Assembly (NCBI GenBank): GCA_900104565.1
Contig: LT629952.1
Span: forward strand, 1,363,604-1,427,603
DNA from: Ruminococcaceae bacterium Marseille-P2935
Lineage (GTDB): Bacteria > Bacillota > Clostridia > Oscillospirales > Ruminococcaceae
DNA: 64,000 nucleotides
Direction: 5' to 3'
Position 1 is the first letter of the stretch. Every line of letters begins with the position of its first letter. The notes beneath the pieces were generated by a model. The model saw only the letters and a program-made list of their open reading frames with translations, did not search any database and was not told the origin of the DNA. Below, piece after piece: positions 24,878 to 34,079 of this stretch. Both the position numbers and the translations under genes were made by a program.

Positions 24878-25789
24878 TTAGCGGAATAACCCCTGAATAA
24901 AATGATACACCGAAGCCCATAGATTTTCAAAAAATCGCGTGACCGAACTCCAAAAATTCATAAAACGAAGCTTGATCGTAGCCCATTGGTTGCTGAGACA
25001 TAATTTTAAATATTTCCACAATCCTCTAAGAATACACTGTATTTTGCTCCATTTATCTCCATCCTCCGGCTCTGGTTCTGGAATGGGTTCTGGCTCCGGT
25101 GCAGATTCTGGTTCTTCTGTCGAGGAGCCCAAATGATTCAGCCCGGCAGCACGAATTATTTGCGGATAGTCTTGATACGCAAGATCGGCATCGCAGTTCC
25201 CCTGTATGCCGGCCACCTGGCCATAAATGGTATAATCCACCCCTTTGGTTCCATTTTTTCCAATCACCCCATACTGCCACATACCAAAATTGCCCTGATA
25301 AGTGGGTTTTGACGCCCATTGGGCAAGCCATACGTCAATTCCATTCAGCCGGGACATATCCAGCCTGGTAGTGAGCCAGCTGTAATTGGCATAAAGAATA
25401 CCATAATACTTTTCTGCCTCTACCATTTTCAGAAAGCTTCGTGCAATATTGGTCAGGGTTTCTTTGGGAAGACCCGCCTGGCTGGAATCCTCCAAATCCA
25501 ATGCCACCGGCATCTGGGGCTGTAAATCTTTTATCACTTTCAAAAAAGCCTTTGCTTCTTCTACAGCTTCATCCACTGTTTTTGCATAACTGTAATGGTA
25601 CAACCCATAGGGCAGGCCAACTGTATCACATCCCGCAGCATTGTCTAAAAGTCGGGGATCTGTACTTACATCTGTCCCTCTTCCATAGGTTGCCCGAATC
25701 ATGGCAAATTGAATGCCAGAGCTTTTAACCTCTGCCCAGTTTATATTGCCCTGCCACTGAGATACATCAATCCCTTTATATTCAGGCAT
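24878..25789 (-). CDS. GH25 lysozyme (N-acetylmuramidase) with amphipathic C-terminal tail
   Basis: Cleaves the MurNAc-GlcNAc bond of peptidoglycan. Residues 1-200 form the GH25 barrel: GIDVSQWQGNINW with the catalytic-region Asp, FAMIRATYG, PYGLYHYSYA, VALDLEDSS with the DxE pair, and WLAQWA. A Glu/Pro-rich linker (EEPESAPEPEPIPEPEPED) follows. The last ~50 residues are rich in Trp, Phe and Leu with spaced basic residues (FMNFWSSVTRFFENLWASVY). They look like a membrane-surface amphipathic helix rather than a wall-binding repeat. There is no signal peptide. The ATG at 25789 follows GGAGGG. It could be a prophage-type endolysin remnant or act on the mother-cell side in sporulation; neither is shown. 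Confidence 0.88.
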   Translation of the reverse strand: MPEYKGIDVSQWQGNINWAEVKSSGIQFAMIRATYGRGTDVSTDPRLLDNAAGCDTVGLPYGLYHYSYAKTVDEAVEEAKAFLKVIKDLQPQMPVALDLEDSSQAGLPKETLTNIARSFLKMVEAEKYYGILYANYSWLTTRLDMSRLNGIDVWLAQWASKPTYQGNFGMWQYGVIGKNGTKGVDYTIYGQVAGIQGNCDADLAYQDYPQIIRAAGLNHLGSSTEEPESAPEPEPIPEPEPEDGDKWSKIQCILRGLWKYLKLCLSNQWATIKLRFMNFWSSVTRFFENLWASVYHFIQGLFR

Positions 25790-25860
25790 TTGATTCCCTC
25801 CATCATCAGTTTGTCCAGCCACATTTGCGACCGGATACTACATTTTATGCCTAAATAACA

Positions 25861-25886
25861 AAACCGTCCCCAATTGGGGACGGTTT
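25861..25886 (-). terminator. terminator of the opp operon
   Basis: AAACCGTCCCC-AATT-GGGGACGGTTT, followed on the minus strand by TGTTATTT, 14 bp after the substrate-binding protein gene. Confidence 0.8.
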
Positions 25887-25899
25887 GAAACAGTAGATT

Positions 25900-27558
25900 T
25901 TATTCTGTTACTTCTACCAGGTCCATATCGCCAAACCAGTATTTACCGGTGGGGCTTGCATAGATTCCCTCAACACGGTCACTCAGCAACATGGGGGTTA
26001 CGTTGTAATATAACGGCAAAAACGGCATATCGGCCATTAAAATATCCTGCGCTTTGTACAGGGCATTAAAATGCTCTTCGCCAACTGTGGTCTGGGCGAT
26101 CTGCATTTGCTTATCAAACTCGGGGTTAGAGTAACCAGAGCCGGAAAGCGGGTTTCCAGTCATGAAAATCTCCAGCATGGTCTGAGGGTCCACATAGTCG
26201 CCTGTCCAGCTGTGACGGGCCATATCGGGGTAATTCTGAGTAAACAGGCTTTCCATATAGGTGGCCCATTCCTGGTTACGCAATTCAACCTCAATATTCA
26301 GGTTGGTTTTCAGCATTTCCTGAATAGCCTCTGCCAAAGATTTATTAATGTCGCTGGTGTTGTAAAACAGCTCCAGTTTGGGGAACCCTTCCCCATTGGG
26401 GTAACCAGCATCCGCCAGCAGCTGTTTGGCTTTTGCAACATCACCCGAAGCAGGCAGTCCATAATCGCCTGAAACGGTGTTAAAATCCTTATCGTTGTGG
26501 TCGAAAAATGCACCGGAAGGTACAATGCCGGTTGCCGGCTTTTCGCCGGAACGGGTAACCAGCTTAGTAATGGACTCGCGGTCAACCGCCAATGCCAGAG
26601 CTTTTCTTACATTAACGTCCTGCAAAGCAGCATTGCCGCTGTCGGTCAGGTTGTAGGTAAGAAACACGGTACCAATATAGGGGTTCAGAATCAGCTCGCC
26701 GGAAGCGATCAGCTGAGGAACCTCTTCACGGGGCAGCACATCGATCAAATCCAGGTCTCCTGCACGGAATGCAGTCAGGCCGGTGGAAGCCTCTACGATC
26801 ATTTTGCCCACAATTTTATCAATCTTAACATTTGCTGCATTCCAGTAGTTTTCGTTTTTCACCAAAACCGCCTGGTCGTTCATGGTATAGCTTTCCAGCT
26901 TAAAGGGGCCGTTGCAAATTGCTTTTGCTGGGTCTTTTGCCCACAGGCCATCCTGGTCAACAACATCCGAGCGGACCGGCATCAGGGTCGGGAATGCGGT
27001 CAGGCTTAAGAAATATTCACAGGGAGCTTCCAAAGTTACCTGAAGCGTTTTTTCATCTAAAGCTTTTACGCCAACCTCATCTTCCCCGGTGCCATCGGTT
27101 CCAATTTCGCCGCCATATACTCTGCCGGCATTTTTAATGGGAGCAAAGATAAAGCCATACTCGGTAATCGGCTCCATCGCGCGTTTCCAGGCAAATTCAA
27201 AATCGCCTGCAGTGACAGGCTTGCCGTCAGACCATTTTACGCCATCGCGCAGGGTAAAGGTATATACGGTGCCATCTTCCGAAACAGTATGGCTCTCTGC
27301 TATTGCAGGTTTTAAGCCATCTTCGGTATCACGGTAAAGGCCTTCAAAGGTGTTGTTGATCACATGGCTGCCGTCTACTGCGGCATTTAGGCCCGGATCA
27401 AAGGTTTTTGGGTCAACGTTCATGTTGTAGGTAAACACCTTTTCCTGGTTTCCTTCCATTCCGGGAGCGGAACCGCTGGAAGAATTCCCATTCCCACCGC
27501 AGCCGGCAAGTGCGGCCAGCATGGTCAGGGCCAATACCAAGGCTAAGATTTTTTTCAT
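25900..27558 (-). CDS. oppA: oligopeptide ABC transporter substrate-binding lipoprotein
   Basis: Extracellular peptide-binding protein (SBP_bac_5). The 552 residues begin with a lipoprotein signal: basic MKK, a hydrophobic core and the lipobox LAGC with Cys20. A Gly/Ser-rich tether follows. Typical motifs are DPKTFDPGLNAAVDGSHVINNTFEGL near the N terminus, GVKWSDGKPVTAGDFEFAWKRAM, and DVNVRKALALAVDRESI in the second lobe. It captures short peptides and delivers them to OppBC. Last gene of the minus-strand opp operon, 100 bp after oppF, with its own ribosome binding site AGGAGG and a terminator behind it. Confidence 0.95.
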   Translation of the reverse strand: MKKILALVLALTMLAALAGCGGNGNSSSGSAPGMEGNQEKVFTYNMNVDPKTFDPGLNAAVDGSHVINNTFEGLYRDTEDGLKPAIAESHTVSEDGTVYTFTLRDGVKWSDGKPVTAGDFEFAWKRAMEPITEYGFIFAPIKNAGRVYGGEIGTDGTGEDEVGVKALDEKTLQVTLEAPCEYFLSLTAFPTLMPVRSDVVDQDGLWAKDPAKAICNGPFKLESYTMNDQAVLVKNENYWNAANVKIDKIVGKMIVEASTGLTAFRAGDLDLIDVLPREEVPQLIASGELILNPYIGTVFLTYNLTDSGNAALQDVNVRKALALAVDRESITKLVTRSGEKPATGIVPSGAFFDHNDKDFNTVSGDYGLPASGDVAKAKQLLADAGYPNGEGFPKLELFYNTSDINKSLAEAIQEMLKTNLNIEVELRNQEWATYMESLFTQNYPDMARHSWTGDYVDPQTMLEIFMTGNPLSGSGYSNPEFDKQMQIAQTTVGEEHFNALYKAQDILMADMPFLPLYYNVTPMLLSDRVEGIYASPTGKYWFGDMDLVEVTE

Positions 27559-27658
27559 AGTTTTCCTCCTGTGTTTTCATATCCTATTTACTGATTCTGT
27601 CACACTACATTGTGGCATGAGTATAACATTTTTGAGTTTTAAAATCAAATAACAAATT

Positions 27659-28636
27659 TTAGCGGTCCAGCAGATGGCAGGCCGCAAAGTGGCCCGGAGC
27701 CACTTCACGCAGCTGCGGTTCTTCCTCCTGGCATCTGGGCATCCGGTATTGGCAGCGGGTGCAAAACCGGCAGCCGGACGGCGGGTTAAGCGGAGAGGGC
27801 ACCTCGCCTTCCAGCATGATTCTTTGTTTTTCTTCGGCCTTTGCCGGGTCCGGAACAGGGATGGCCGACAATAAAGCTTGCGTGTAAGGGTGCAGCGGCT
27901 GTGCATACAGCTCGCCGGACGGGGCCAGTTCAACCAGCTTGCCCAGGTACATAACACCAATACGGTTGGAGATATGTTTTACCATAGAAAGATCGTGGGC
28001 AATAAACAAATAGGTCAGCCCAAGTTCCTTCTGCAAATCCTCCAGCATGTTGACTGCCTGTGCCTGAATGGACACATCCAGAGCCGAAATTGGCTCGTCG
28101 CAGATAATGAATTTAGGCCTTACCGCCAAAGCCCTTGCAATGCCAATGCGCTGGCGCTGGCCGCCAGAAAATTCGTGGGGGTAGCGGCTGGCATGCTCCC
28201 GTTTTAAGCCCACCCGGTCAAGCAGGGTCGCCACTACCTCTGCCTTTTCAGCGGCGCTTCCCAGTTTATGAATATCAAAGGCCTCACCAATAATATCGGC
28301 AACCGTCATGCGGGAATCCAGCGATGCATAGGGGTCCTGAAAAATCATCTGCATATCCCGCCGGTAAGGCATTAATTTTTTTTCTGGCAGCTTTGCAATA
28401 TCAGTGCCTTCAAAAATAATCTGGCCTGCGGTGGGCTCATACAAACGGATGATCGTTCGCCCGGTGGTTGACTTGCCGCAGCCCGATTCTCCTACCAAAC
28501 CAAGGGTCTCCCCTTTGGCAATGGAAAAACTGACGTCGTCCACCGCTTTAATATATTGTGGCTTGGCAAACAAGCCTTTTTCTTTGGTAAAATATTTTTT
28601 CAGGTTTTTTACTTCTACAAGTGGCATATCAGCCAT
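27659..28636 (-). CDS. oppF: oligopeptide ABC transporter ATP-binding protein OppF
   Basis: One of the two ATPases that power peptide import. The 325 residues contain Walker [10 protein letters not shown], the Q-loop [12 protein letters not shown], the signature [14 protein letters not shown], Walker [13 protein letters not shown] and the His switch. The C-terminal oligopeptide-transporter extension has the Cys-rich stretch [16 protein letters not shown], which in relatives binds an iron-sulfur cluster. The start overlaps the end of oppD by 8 bp, so the two are translationally coupled and form the heterodimer. The [11 protein letters not shown] insertion at the N terminus is typical of OppF. 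Confidence 0.94.
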   Translation of the reverse strand: MADMPLVEVKNLKKYFTKEKGLFAKPQYIKAVDDVSFSIAKGETLGLVGESGCGKSTTGRTIIRLYEPTAGQIIFEGTDIAKLPEKKLMPYRRDMQMIFQDPYASLDSRMTVADIIGEAFDIHKLGSAAEKAEVVATLLDRVGLKREHASRYPHEFSGGQRQRIGIARALAVRPKFIICDEPISALDVSIQAQAVNMLEDLQKELGLTYLFIAHDLSMVKHISNRIGVMYLGKLVELAPSGELYAQPLHPYTQALLSAIPVPDPAKAEEKQRIMLEGEVPSPLNPPSGCRFCTRCQYRMPRCQEEEPQLREVAPGHFAACHLLDR

Positions 28637-29651
28637 GATGTTCCACCTCCTCTTTATAACCCGGTACCGCCGGTGCGTCTTGATCCAGCAGCCAACAACG
28701 GGACCTATGTGTAGAGGTTACGGAATATAACGGCGGCAGCTCGTCCATGCAAATACTCATGGCGTGCTCACACCGCTGGCAGAACGGGCAGCCCTTGGGC
28801 GGCTTTAACAGGTCCGGCGGGGAACCCGGAATCGGCTGCAGCCGCTCTTTTACCTGCTGCTGGGGGTTGGGCACCGAATTTAAAAGCCCCACGGTATAGG
28901 GGTTTTTAGGGGAATGGAAAATTTCGCTTACCTCTCCCTCTTCCATCACCATACCGCCATACATCACAATGACACGGCTGCAGGTTTCGGCTATGACGCC
29001 CAAATCATGGGTAATTAAAATAATTGAAGTACCCAGCTTCTTCTGCAAATCTTTCATCAAATCCAGCACCTGGGCCTGAATGGTCACATCCAGGGCAGTG
29101 GTTGGTTCGTCAGCAATCAGCAGCTGAGGGTTGCAGGACAGGGCCATTGCGATCATGGCACGCTGTCGCATACCGCCCGAGAACTCGTGAGGATAATTTT
29201 TCATCCGCTCCTCCGGGGAAGGAATCCCTACCAGGGAGAGCATCTTTACCGCGATGGCATGAGCCTCCTGCTTGCTTACCTTTTGGTGGTGGCGAATCAC
29301 CTCGATCATCTGGTTGCCAACAGTATAAACCGGGTTCATGGCGGTCATAGGGTCCTGAAACACCATGGAAATTTCGTTGCCCCTAATCTGCTGAAGCTCT
29401 TTTTCACTTTTGGGGATCAAATCTTCCCCTTTAAATAAAATCTCTCCGCTTACAATGCGGCCCGGATCAGAGATCAGCTTCATCACCGACATACAGGTGA
29501 CGCTTTTTCCCGAACCCGATTCGCCCACAATACCTAAAATTTCGCCCTGATTTAAATCAAAACTGACACCCCGTACTGCCTGCACCTCACCCAGGTGAGT
29601 GAAAAAGGAGGTTTTCAGTTCTTTTATCTGCAATACTTTTTCTGTTTGCAT
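28629..29651 (-). CDS. oppD: oligopeptide ABC transporter ATP-binding protein OppD
   Basis: Partner ATPase of OppF. The 340 residues have Walker [10 protein letters not shown], the Q-loop [15 protein letters not shown], the signature [14 protein letters not shown], Walker [19 protein letters not shown] and the switch His in ITHDLG. The C-terminal extension ends with the Cys motif [15 protein letters not shown], as in OppF. It is 19 bp downstream of oppC and overlaps oppF by 8 bp. The ATG follows GGAGGAAATAC. Confidence 0.94.
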   Translation of the reverse strand: MQTEKVLQIKELKTSFFTHLGEVQAVRGVSFDLNQGEILGIVGESGSGKSVTCMSVMKLISDPGRIVSGEILFKGEDLIPKSEKELQQIRGNEISMVFQDPMTAMNPVYTVGNQMIEVIRHHQKVSKQEAHAIAVKMLSLVGIPSPEERMKNYPHEFSGGMRQRAMIAMALSCNPQLLIADEPTTALDVTIQAQVLDLMKDLQKKLGTSIILITHDLGVIAETCSRVIVMYGGMVMEEGEVSEIFHSPKNPYTVGLLNSVPNPQQQVKERLQPIPGSPPDLLKPPKGCPFCQRCEHAMSICMDELPPLYSVTSTHRSRCWLLDQDAPAVPGYKEEVEHHG

Positions 29652-29670
29652 GTGTATTTCCTCCTTCCTG

Positions 29671-30867
29671 TTACTTTCTCAGCCGCGGGTCCAATGCATC
29701 TCTAAGGCCATCGCCCACAAAGTTAAAGGCAAACATGGTAATTGCAATGGCAACCGACGGAATAATCAGCTGGTAGGGGAAGGAACGAATGGCGCCAAGC
29801 GCATCGTTTGCCAGTGTTCCCCACGAGGCCTGCGGAGCCGAAACACCCAGTCCTACAAAGCTTAAAAAGGACTCGGTAAAAATAGCGTTTGGAATGCTCA
29901 TGGTCATGGATACCACAATGGGCCCCAGGGCGTTGGGTATTAAATGCCGCATAATAATACGGGATTTAGAAGCGCCCAGGGTACGGGCTGCCAGCACATA
30001 CTCCTGCTCTTTTAAGCTTAGCACCTGGCCGCGCACCTGGCGGGCCATGCTGACCCAATACACCAGGCCAATCGTGACAATAATGGTGCCAAACCCGCTT
30101 TTGCCGATTACCACCATCAGCAAAATAACAATCAGCATCAGCGGAATCGAGTTGATCAAATCTACAATACGCATCATCACATTGTCAATCATACCGCCTT
30201 CATAACCGGCAATACCGCCGTAAATAACGCCGATAATCATATTGACCAGTGCAGCTACCACACCAACCGACAAGGAGATGCGCGCACCATAGAGGGTGCG
30301 GGTCCACATGTCGCGGCCCAGCCGGTCTGTTCCCAAAACAAAAGTTTTGTTCTGGGTGGTTTTCACTGGGGTGGGGTCAATTTCCTTACCATCTACAAAA
30401 ATACGGTAATTATATCCGTAATCGGAAAACTTTTGCTTATTCCCCTTTTTGTTGGCCAGGGAATAGTCAAATTTTATCTCTTTACCATCCAACTCATAGG
30501 TACGGGTACGAAGCACCAGGTCGTCGTCGATAAGCTTGACCGGCCCCAATACATCGCCGTCCTCCGATACCTGAATCAGTTTAAACTCTTTATGAACATA
30601 GGCGTACAATCCGTCCGACAGCTTGGTAATTGCAAGCCTTGGCGGCAGGTTGGAAAGCTCCAGCTGCTGATCGGCATAGGAATACGGGCTGAACATTGGC
30701 CCAATCACTGCCAAAAGTGCTATTAATATGACCAGTACAAGGCCGGCCATTGCAAGCCAGTTTTTACGGAACCTGCGCCAAACATCCTGCCAATAGGTAA
30801 GCCCGGGTCGGGTATCCTCAGCGGTAGGCATAGAACTTCTATCGACTTTTTTCCATTTCTCGTTCAT
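29671..30867 (-). CDS. oppC: oligopeptide ABC transporter permease OppC, with long extracellular loop
   Basis: Membrane subunit of the peptide importer. The 398 residues are about 100 longer than the usual OppC. After the first transmembrane helix (about 39-64, AGLVLVILIALLAVIGPMF) there is a hydrophilic insert of roughly 115 residues (LAITKLSDGLYAYVHKEFKL to FVDGKEIDPTPVK) before the conserved LGTDRLGRDMWTRTLYGARISL. The rest has the permease core with the EAA loop AARTLGASKSRIIMRHLIPNALGPIVV and FLGVSAPQASWG-like end motifs. The insert would face outside and could shape peptide recognition. The ATG follows AAGGAGGCGG. Second gene of the operon. Confidence 0.93.
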   Translation of the reverse strand: MNEKWKKVDRSSMPTAEDTRPGLTYWQDVWRRFRKNWLAMAGLVLVILIALLAVIGPMFSPYSYADQQLELSNLPPRLAITKLSDGLYAYVHKEFKLIQVSEDGDVLGPVKLIDDDLVLRTRTYELDGKEIKFDYSLANKKGNKQKFSDYGYNYRIFVDGKEIDPTPVKTTQNKTFVLGTDRLGRDMWTRTLYGARISLSVGVVAALVNMIIGVIYGGIAGYEGGMIDNVMMRIVDLINSIPLMLIVILLMVVIGKSGFGTIIVTIGLVYWVSMARQVRGQVLSLKEQEYVLAARTLGASKSRIIMRHLIPNALGPIVVSMTMSIPNAIFTESFLSFVGLGVSAPQASWGTLANDALGAIRSFPYQLIIPSVAIAITMFAFNFVGDGLRDALDPRLRK

Positions 30868-30879
30868 TTGTCCGCCTCC

Positions 30880-31800
30880 TTACTGTTCCAATTTAATTCT
30901 GGGGTCGATCACTGCATAAGCGATATCTACAAACAGCACCATAATTACATAGAAGACAGCATAAAATATAGTCGTACCCATAATAACGGTATAGTCGCGG
31001 TTTGTAATGCTCTCAACAAAGTATTTCCCCATTCCGGGAATCGCGAATATTTTTTCGACCACAAAAGAACCTGTCATAATGCTTGCCACCATAGGCCCAA
31101 TATAGGTAACAACCGGAATCAGCGCGTTTTTCAGGGCATGTTTAAAAATAATTCTGCCCCGAGACAGGCCGTTGGCCCGCGCGGTGCGAATGTAATCCTG
31201 TGCAGTCACCTCCAGCATGCTGGAACGGGTAAGCCGGGTAACAAACGCCAGCGAAAAACCGCCAATGGCAATGACCGGGCCAATATAGCTACGCCAGTCC
31301 GAAAGCCCGCCTGCGGGTATCCACCCCAAACGCTCGCCAAACACGTACATCATAAACGTACCAATAACAAAGCTGGGTATCGTTATTCCCAGGGTGGAAA
31401 TAACCGAAACCATATAGTCTGGGAACTTATTCTTTTTCAATGCCGCCCAGATGCCAAGGGGAACCCCCAGTACAATAACGGCAATTGCAGCAATTCCACC
31501 GACCTTGCCCGAAACCGGAAAGCCCTGGGCAATAATATCGTTGACATGTACACCCGGCTTTTGGAACGACGGCCCCAAATCCAGCTTAACCAGGTTTACC
31601 ATGTAATCCTTATACTGTTCCATCAGCGGTGCGTCCAGATTAAACCGTTCGTTCAGCGCCGCCTCAACTGCCGGAGGCAAAGCCCTGTCACGGGTAAACG
31701 GCCCTCCTGGAATTGCACGCATCATAAAAAAAGTCACTGTGGCAATTAAAAATAAAATTACTACCGTGGATGCCACACGCTTTAAAATATATCGCAACAT
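30880..31800 (-). CDS. oppB: oligopeptide ABC transporter permease OppB
   Basis: Membrane subunit pairing with OppC. The 306 residues show MLRYILKRVASTVVILFLIATVTFFMM as the first helix, AIPGGPF, the EAA loop RTARANGLSRGRIIFKHALKNALIPVV and VEKIFAIPGMGKYFVESI, all typical of DppB/OppB. ATG 31800 follows AAAAGGAAAAG. A longer frame up to 31884 adds a Cys-rich stretch with no ribosome binding site. First gene of the operon, 94 bp from a good promoter. Confidence 0.93.
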   Translation of the reverse strand: MLRYILKRVASTVVILFLIATVTFFMMRAIPGGPFTRDRALPPAVEAALNERFNLDAPLMEQYKDYMVNLVKLDLGPSFQKPGVHVNDIIAQGFPVSGKVGGIAAIAVIVLGVPLGIWAALKKNKFPDYMVSVISTLGITIPSFVIGTFMMYVFGERLGWIPAGGLSDWRSYIGPVIAIGGFSLAFVTRLTRSSMLEVTAQDYIRTARANGLSRGRIIFKHALKNALIPVVTYIGPMVASIMTGSFVVEKIFAIPGMGKYFVESITNRDYTVIMGTTIFYAVFYVIMVLFVDIAYAVIDPRIKLEQ

Positions 31801-31893
31801 CTTTTCCTTTTCCGCCCTTCCTTTCGCAGATAAACGTGTGCGTTTTGTGAACTGCTGTACGCAACACACGCACACGTCACACAAGTACTGTTA

Positions 31894-31922
31894 AGTATAC
31901 CGTATTCGGTTCCAAAATTCAA
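31894..31922 (-). promoter_or_regulatory. promoter of the opp operon
   Basis: TTGAAT (31917-31922) and TATACT (31894-31899) with a 17-bp spacer on the minus strand, giving a leader of about 85 nt before oppB. No riboswitch or T-box is visible. Confidence 0.7.
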
Positions 31923-32464
31923 CAGGATATGACTGGAATTGATAATAAATTAACAATTATATTTCATTCTTGCGACAATATAATCCTTTTTGGCTATGAA
32001 CAACCTGTTAACTCCTAACCCTGGTGTTAAATAGCAAATTAAATCGCTTAAAATAAGGTTTTATACGAATGAAAGCATATTTTTACTCATTCATTATCCT
32101 TTCCAAAAATCCACTCCCTCAACCAAAAAGCAGCTTATTTATTATTTCGCAGGAATTCTGCCATGAAAGACTTACCAATTATTTAGAAACTATACGCGGT
32201 AATGCCTTGATTGGAAAAACATTCCTGTTGTTAAATATGGAGAGTGTCCTCTAAGGAGGTGGTAAGCGGAGCATACAAAATAATACCTTTTGAATACTGC
32301 CCTCTATGACTTTGCTGTTTTTTATCTGTATCATATTGTCTGCGTTTCTGGCATAACAAAAGCTGCAGAGAATTATATAAGTTGGCTGGCTGATGCTAAA
32401 ATAAGCGCTGAGGGAAAGTATTGTCCCAAATATGTTTGTAACAATATTTCTGTAAAACAAAAAA
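31923..32464. other. intergenic region between divergent units
   Basis: About 540 bases. Short frames on both strands (32069-32254, 32251-32517) lack ribosome binding sites and recognisable features. I see nothing else. Confidence 0.4.
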
Positions 32465-32482
32465 GGCCAGAAACTTCTGGCC
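32465..32482. repeat. 18-nt hairpin next to the DUF6323/DUF6179 promoter
   Basis: GGCCAGAA-AC-TTCTGGCC lies 3 bp before the -35 box. On the minus strand it is followed by TTTTTTGTTTT, so it has terminator form for transcription running leftwards. No minus-strand gene ends there. It may block antisense transcription or act as an operator. Confidence 0.45.
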
Positions 32483-32485
32483 CAA

Positions 32486-32514
32486 TTGACAAATATAATA
32501 AAAAATGATATACT
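32486..32514 (+). promoter_or_regulatory. promoter of the DUF6323/DUF6179 operon
   Basis: TTGACA (32486-32491) and TATACT (32509-32514) with a 17-bp spacer. The leader to the start codon is about 85 nt and A/T-rich. Confidence 0.8.
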
Positions 32515-32587
32515 CATTAAATCGAAAGAATATTAAGTGAAATTACCCTTATTATACTATATCACATTTTATTGCTGTTGTCAATCT

Positions 32588-32605
32588 TTTTTTGGGGGGG
32601 GTTTT
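32588..32605 (+). promoter_or_regulatory. homopolymeric ribosome binding site (T7-G8-T4)
   Basis: Seven T and eight G are followed by TTTT and the ATG at 32606. The G8 run is the only sequence that can pair with the anti-Shine-Dalgarno. Slippage in such a run would change pairing strength without touching the reading frame. Confidence 0.65.
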
Positions 32606-33115
32606 ATGTTTTCAGAATTTCCTTTGTCTTCCCTGTTCCAGGCAGAAAAACAACTGGCGGAATCTGCCCTTCGCTGCAACGAAACGACCAGACATTATGG
32701 TCTTACCTTAACCCCTGGGCAGGCACAAAAGTTGGTACAGGCGCGTACACAGGCACTGCGTGATACCAACCGGGTCGAGTTTGAAGGAACTATTTTAAAC
32801 CGGCTGATTCTTGCCTTTTGCGACTCACCCTATCTATCTCCTTACCAGTATGCTGAAACACTGGAACAGCTGGTGGAAATATTCTACTATTTTAAAAATG
32901 AGCTACCCGACAAATTTACTGATGATGAGCTGCTTTCCAGCATGCGTTCCAGCTTTGACGGTGATTGCTGTGGGTCGGTAGAGCTGTTGGCGGAACGGGA
33001 TTTAGAGGAATTGGCCAAAGCGATTCGTTTTGGAGAAGAAGAACCGGAATCCAGCAGCAATCAATGGCGAGATGCCTGGAACACGGAAGCGGAGCGGATG
33101 GAAAATGACGAATGA
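32606..33115 (+). CDS. DUF6323-like protein of unknown function
   Basis: 169 residues, soluble and acidic, mostly helical by composition. Distinct stretches are GLTLTPGQAQKLVQART, RVEFEGTILNRLILAFCDSPYL and DELLSSMRSSFDGDCCGSVELL. I recall this as a clostridial family (DUF6323) that travels with the next gene (DUF6179), without known function. The start ATG 32606 is fixed by the G8 ribosome binding site; an upstream TTG frame is hydrophobic and unlikely. The end overlaps the next gene by 11 bp. The pair has its own strong promoter. Confidence 0.7.
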   Translation: MFSEFPLSSLFQAEKQLAESALRCNETTRHYGLTLTPGQAQKLVQARTQALRDTNRVEFEGTILNRLILAFCDSPYLSPYQYAETLEQLVEIFYYFKNELPDKFTDDELLSSMRSSFDGDCCGSVELLAERDLEELAKAIRFGEEEPESSSNQWRDAWNTEAERMENDE

Positions 33116-34079
33116 TTCTTTAAAACCCCTTCACTCTTTGGAAGGAATGCCAATTTTACGTGGTGATTATCTGCTCTCTCTGCTGCAGGCCGCCGTTTCC
33201 TTTGGGGCGGTCAGCGACAGCGGCCTTGAATCCATACAGGTTCAGCTGTTTACATTGCTGGCTGAGCAAACCCGGCGTTACACCGGTGGGGCCAGCAGTT
33301 CGGTACGAACCGAAACCGCCCAGCATTTGATGCAGTCTTTGTGTTATACCATCAGTGTGTATTTAAAAGGGTTAAACAGCCATGACGCTGCATTGCAGCA
33401 ATTGCTGAATGCACAGTTGCCAACTCTTTTTGATCAGGGGCAAATTATTTTAAAACGCCGTGTCAGCCTGGCAAAGCACCTGCTTCAAATGGTACAAAAA
33501 AACCGTATCCTCACTCCAAATCTAGCTTATAACGACACAATATCAAACGGCTTGCCGTTATTTTTCAGGCACTATGACCTTTATTACTCTGCTCATGAAA
33601 GCCCCGGCTCGGTTGATTACCCCCTAGGATATGACCGCATGGACCTAACAGGAGTGGAAGCGGTTTTTGAATATTTGAGTGCATTGCGGCTGGAAAACCA
33701 GTTTTGCCAATGTTTTGACAGTCAGCTGATTCACCGGCTGATACTGTGCAGCAACCCCAGCTATGCCGAGGATTTGCAAAACATCTGCCAATTTGTGCTG
33801 CTGAACAGCCTGGGGCGGATACTGTGCGACAAAAGCCCCTATTCGCTGTGGTTAAACCGCACCGATCTTTCGCTGCTACGGCGCTTATTTTCCGGAAAAG
33901 ATGCTGCTGAAACCCAAAACAGATTAACCGCTGCTTTAAAACCACTGCTGGGGGAACTTCATATTTCCTCTTCTGCAATGGAAGAGCACCTTACCCACTG
34001 CATTGCAAACCAGGCAGACTGGGTCAAATACTGCTGCTCAAACGGAATGTTACAGCGGGTCTTTCTTACCAACCAGTAA
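33105..34079 (+). CDS. DUF6179-like protein of unknown function
   Basis: 324 residues, soluble, helical, with no membrane segment or catalytic motif I can name. Recognisable stretches are MPILRGDYLLSLLQAA, QLFTLLAEQTRRYTGGASSSV, TISVYLKGLNSHDAA and GVEAVFEYLSALRLENQFC. The start ATG 33105 overlaps the last codons of the preceding gene and follows GGATGGAA, so translation is coupled and the products probably form a complex. I recall the DUF6179 name for this pairing; the assignment is from memory. No clear terminator follows. Confidence 0.68.
   Translation: MTNDSLKPLHSLEGMPILRGDYLLSLLQAAVSFGAVSDSGLESIQVQLFTLLAEQTRRYTGGASSSVRTETAQHLMQSLCYTISVYLKGLNSHDAALQQLLNAQLPTLFDQGQIILKRRVSLAKHLLQMVQKNRILTPNLAYNDTISNGLPLFFRHYDLYYSAHESPGSVDYPLGYDRMDLTGVEAVFEYLSALRLENQFCQCFDSQLIHRLILCSNPSYAEDLQNICQFVLLNSLGRILCDKSPYSLWLNRTDLSLLRRLFSGKDAAETQNRLTAALKPLLGELHISSSAMEEHLTHCIANQADWVKYCCSNGMLQRVFLTNQ

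Noticed and set aside
30868-31749. 293-codon open frame on the plus strand
   Set aside because: It lies antisense to oppB, which has unmistakable permease motifs, a ribosome binding site and operon context. The frame has no protein-like pattern.
33565-33978. 137-codon minus-strand frame inside the DUF6179-like gene
   Set aside because: Antisense to a coupled operon gene; no start signal.
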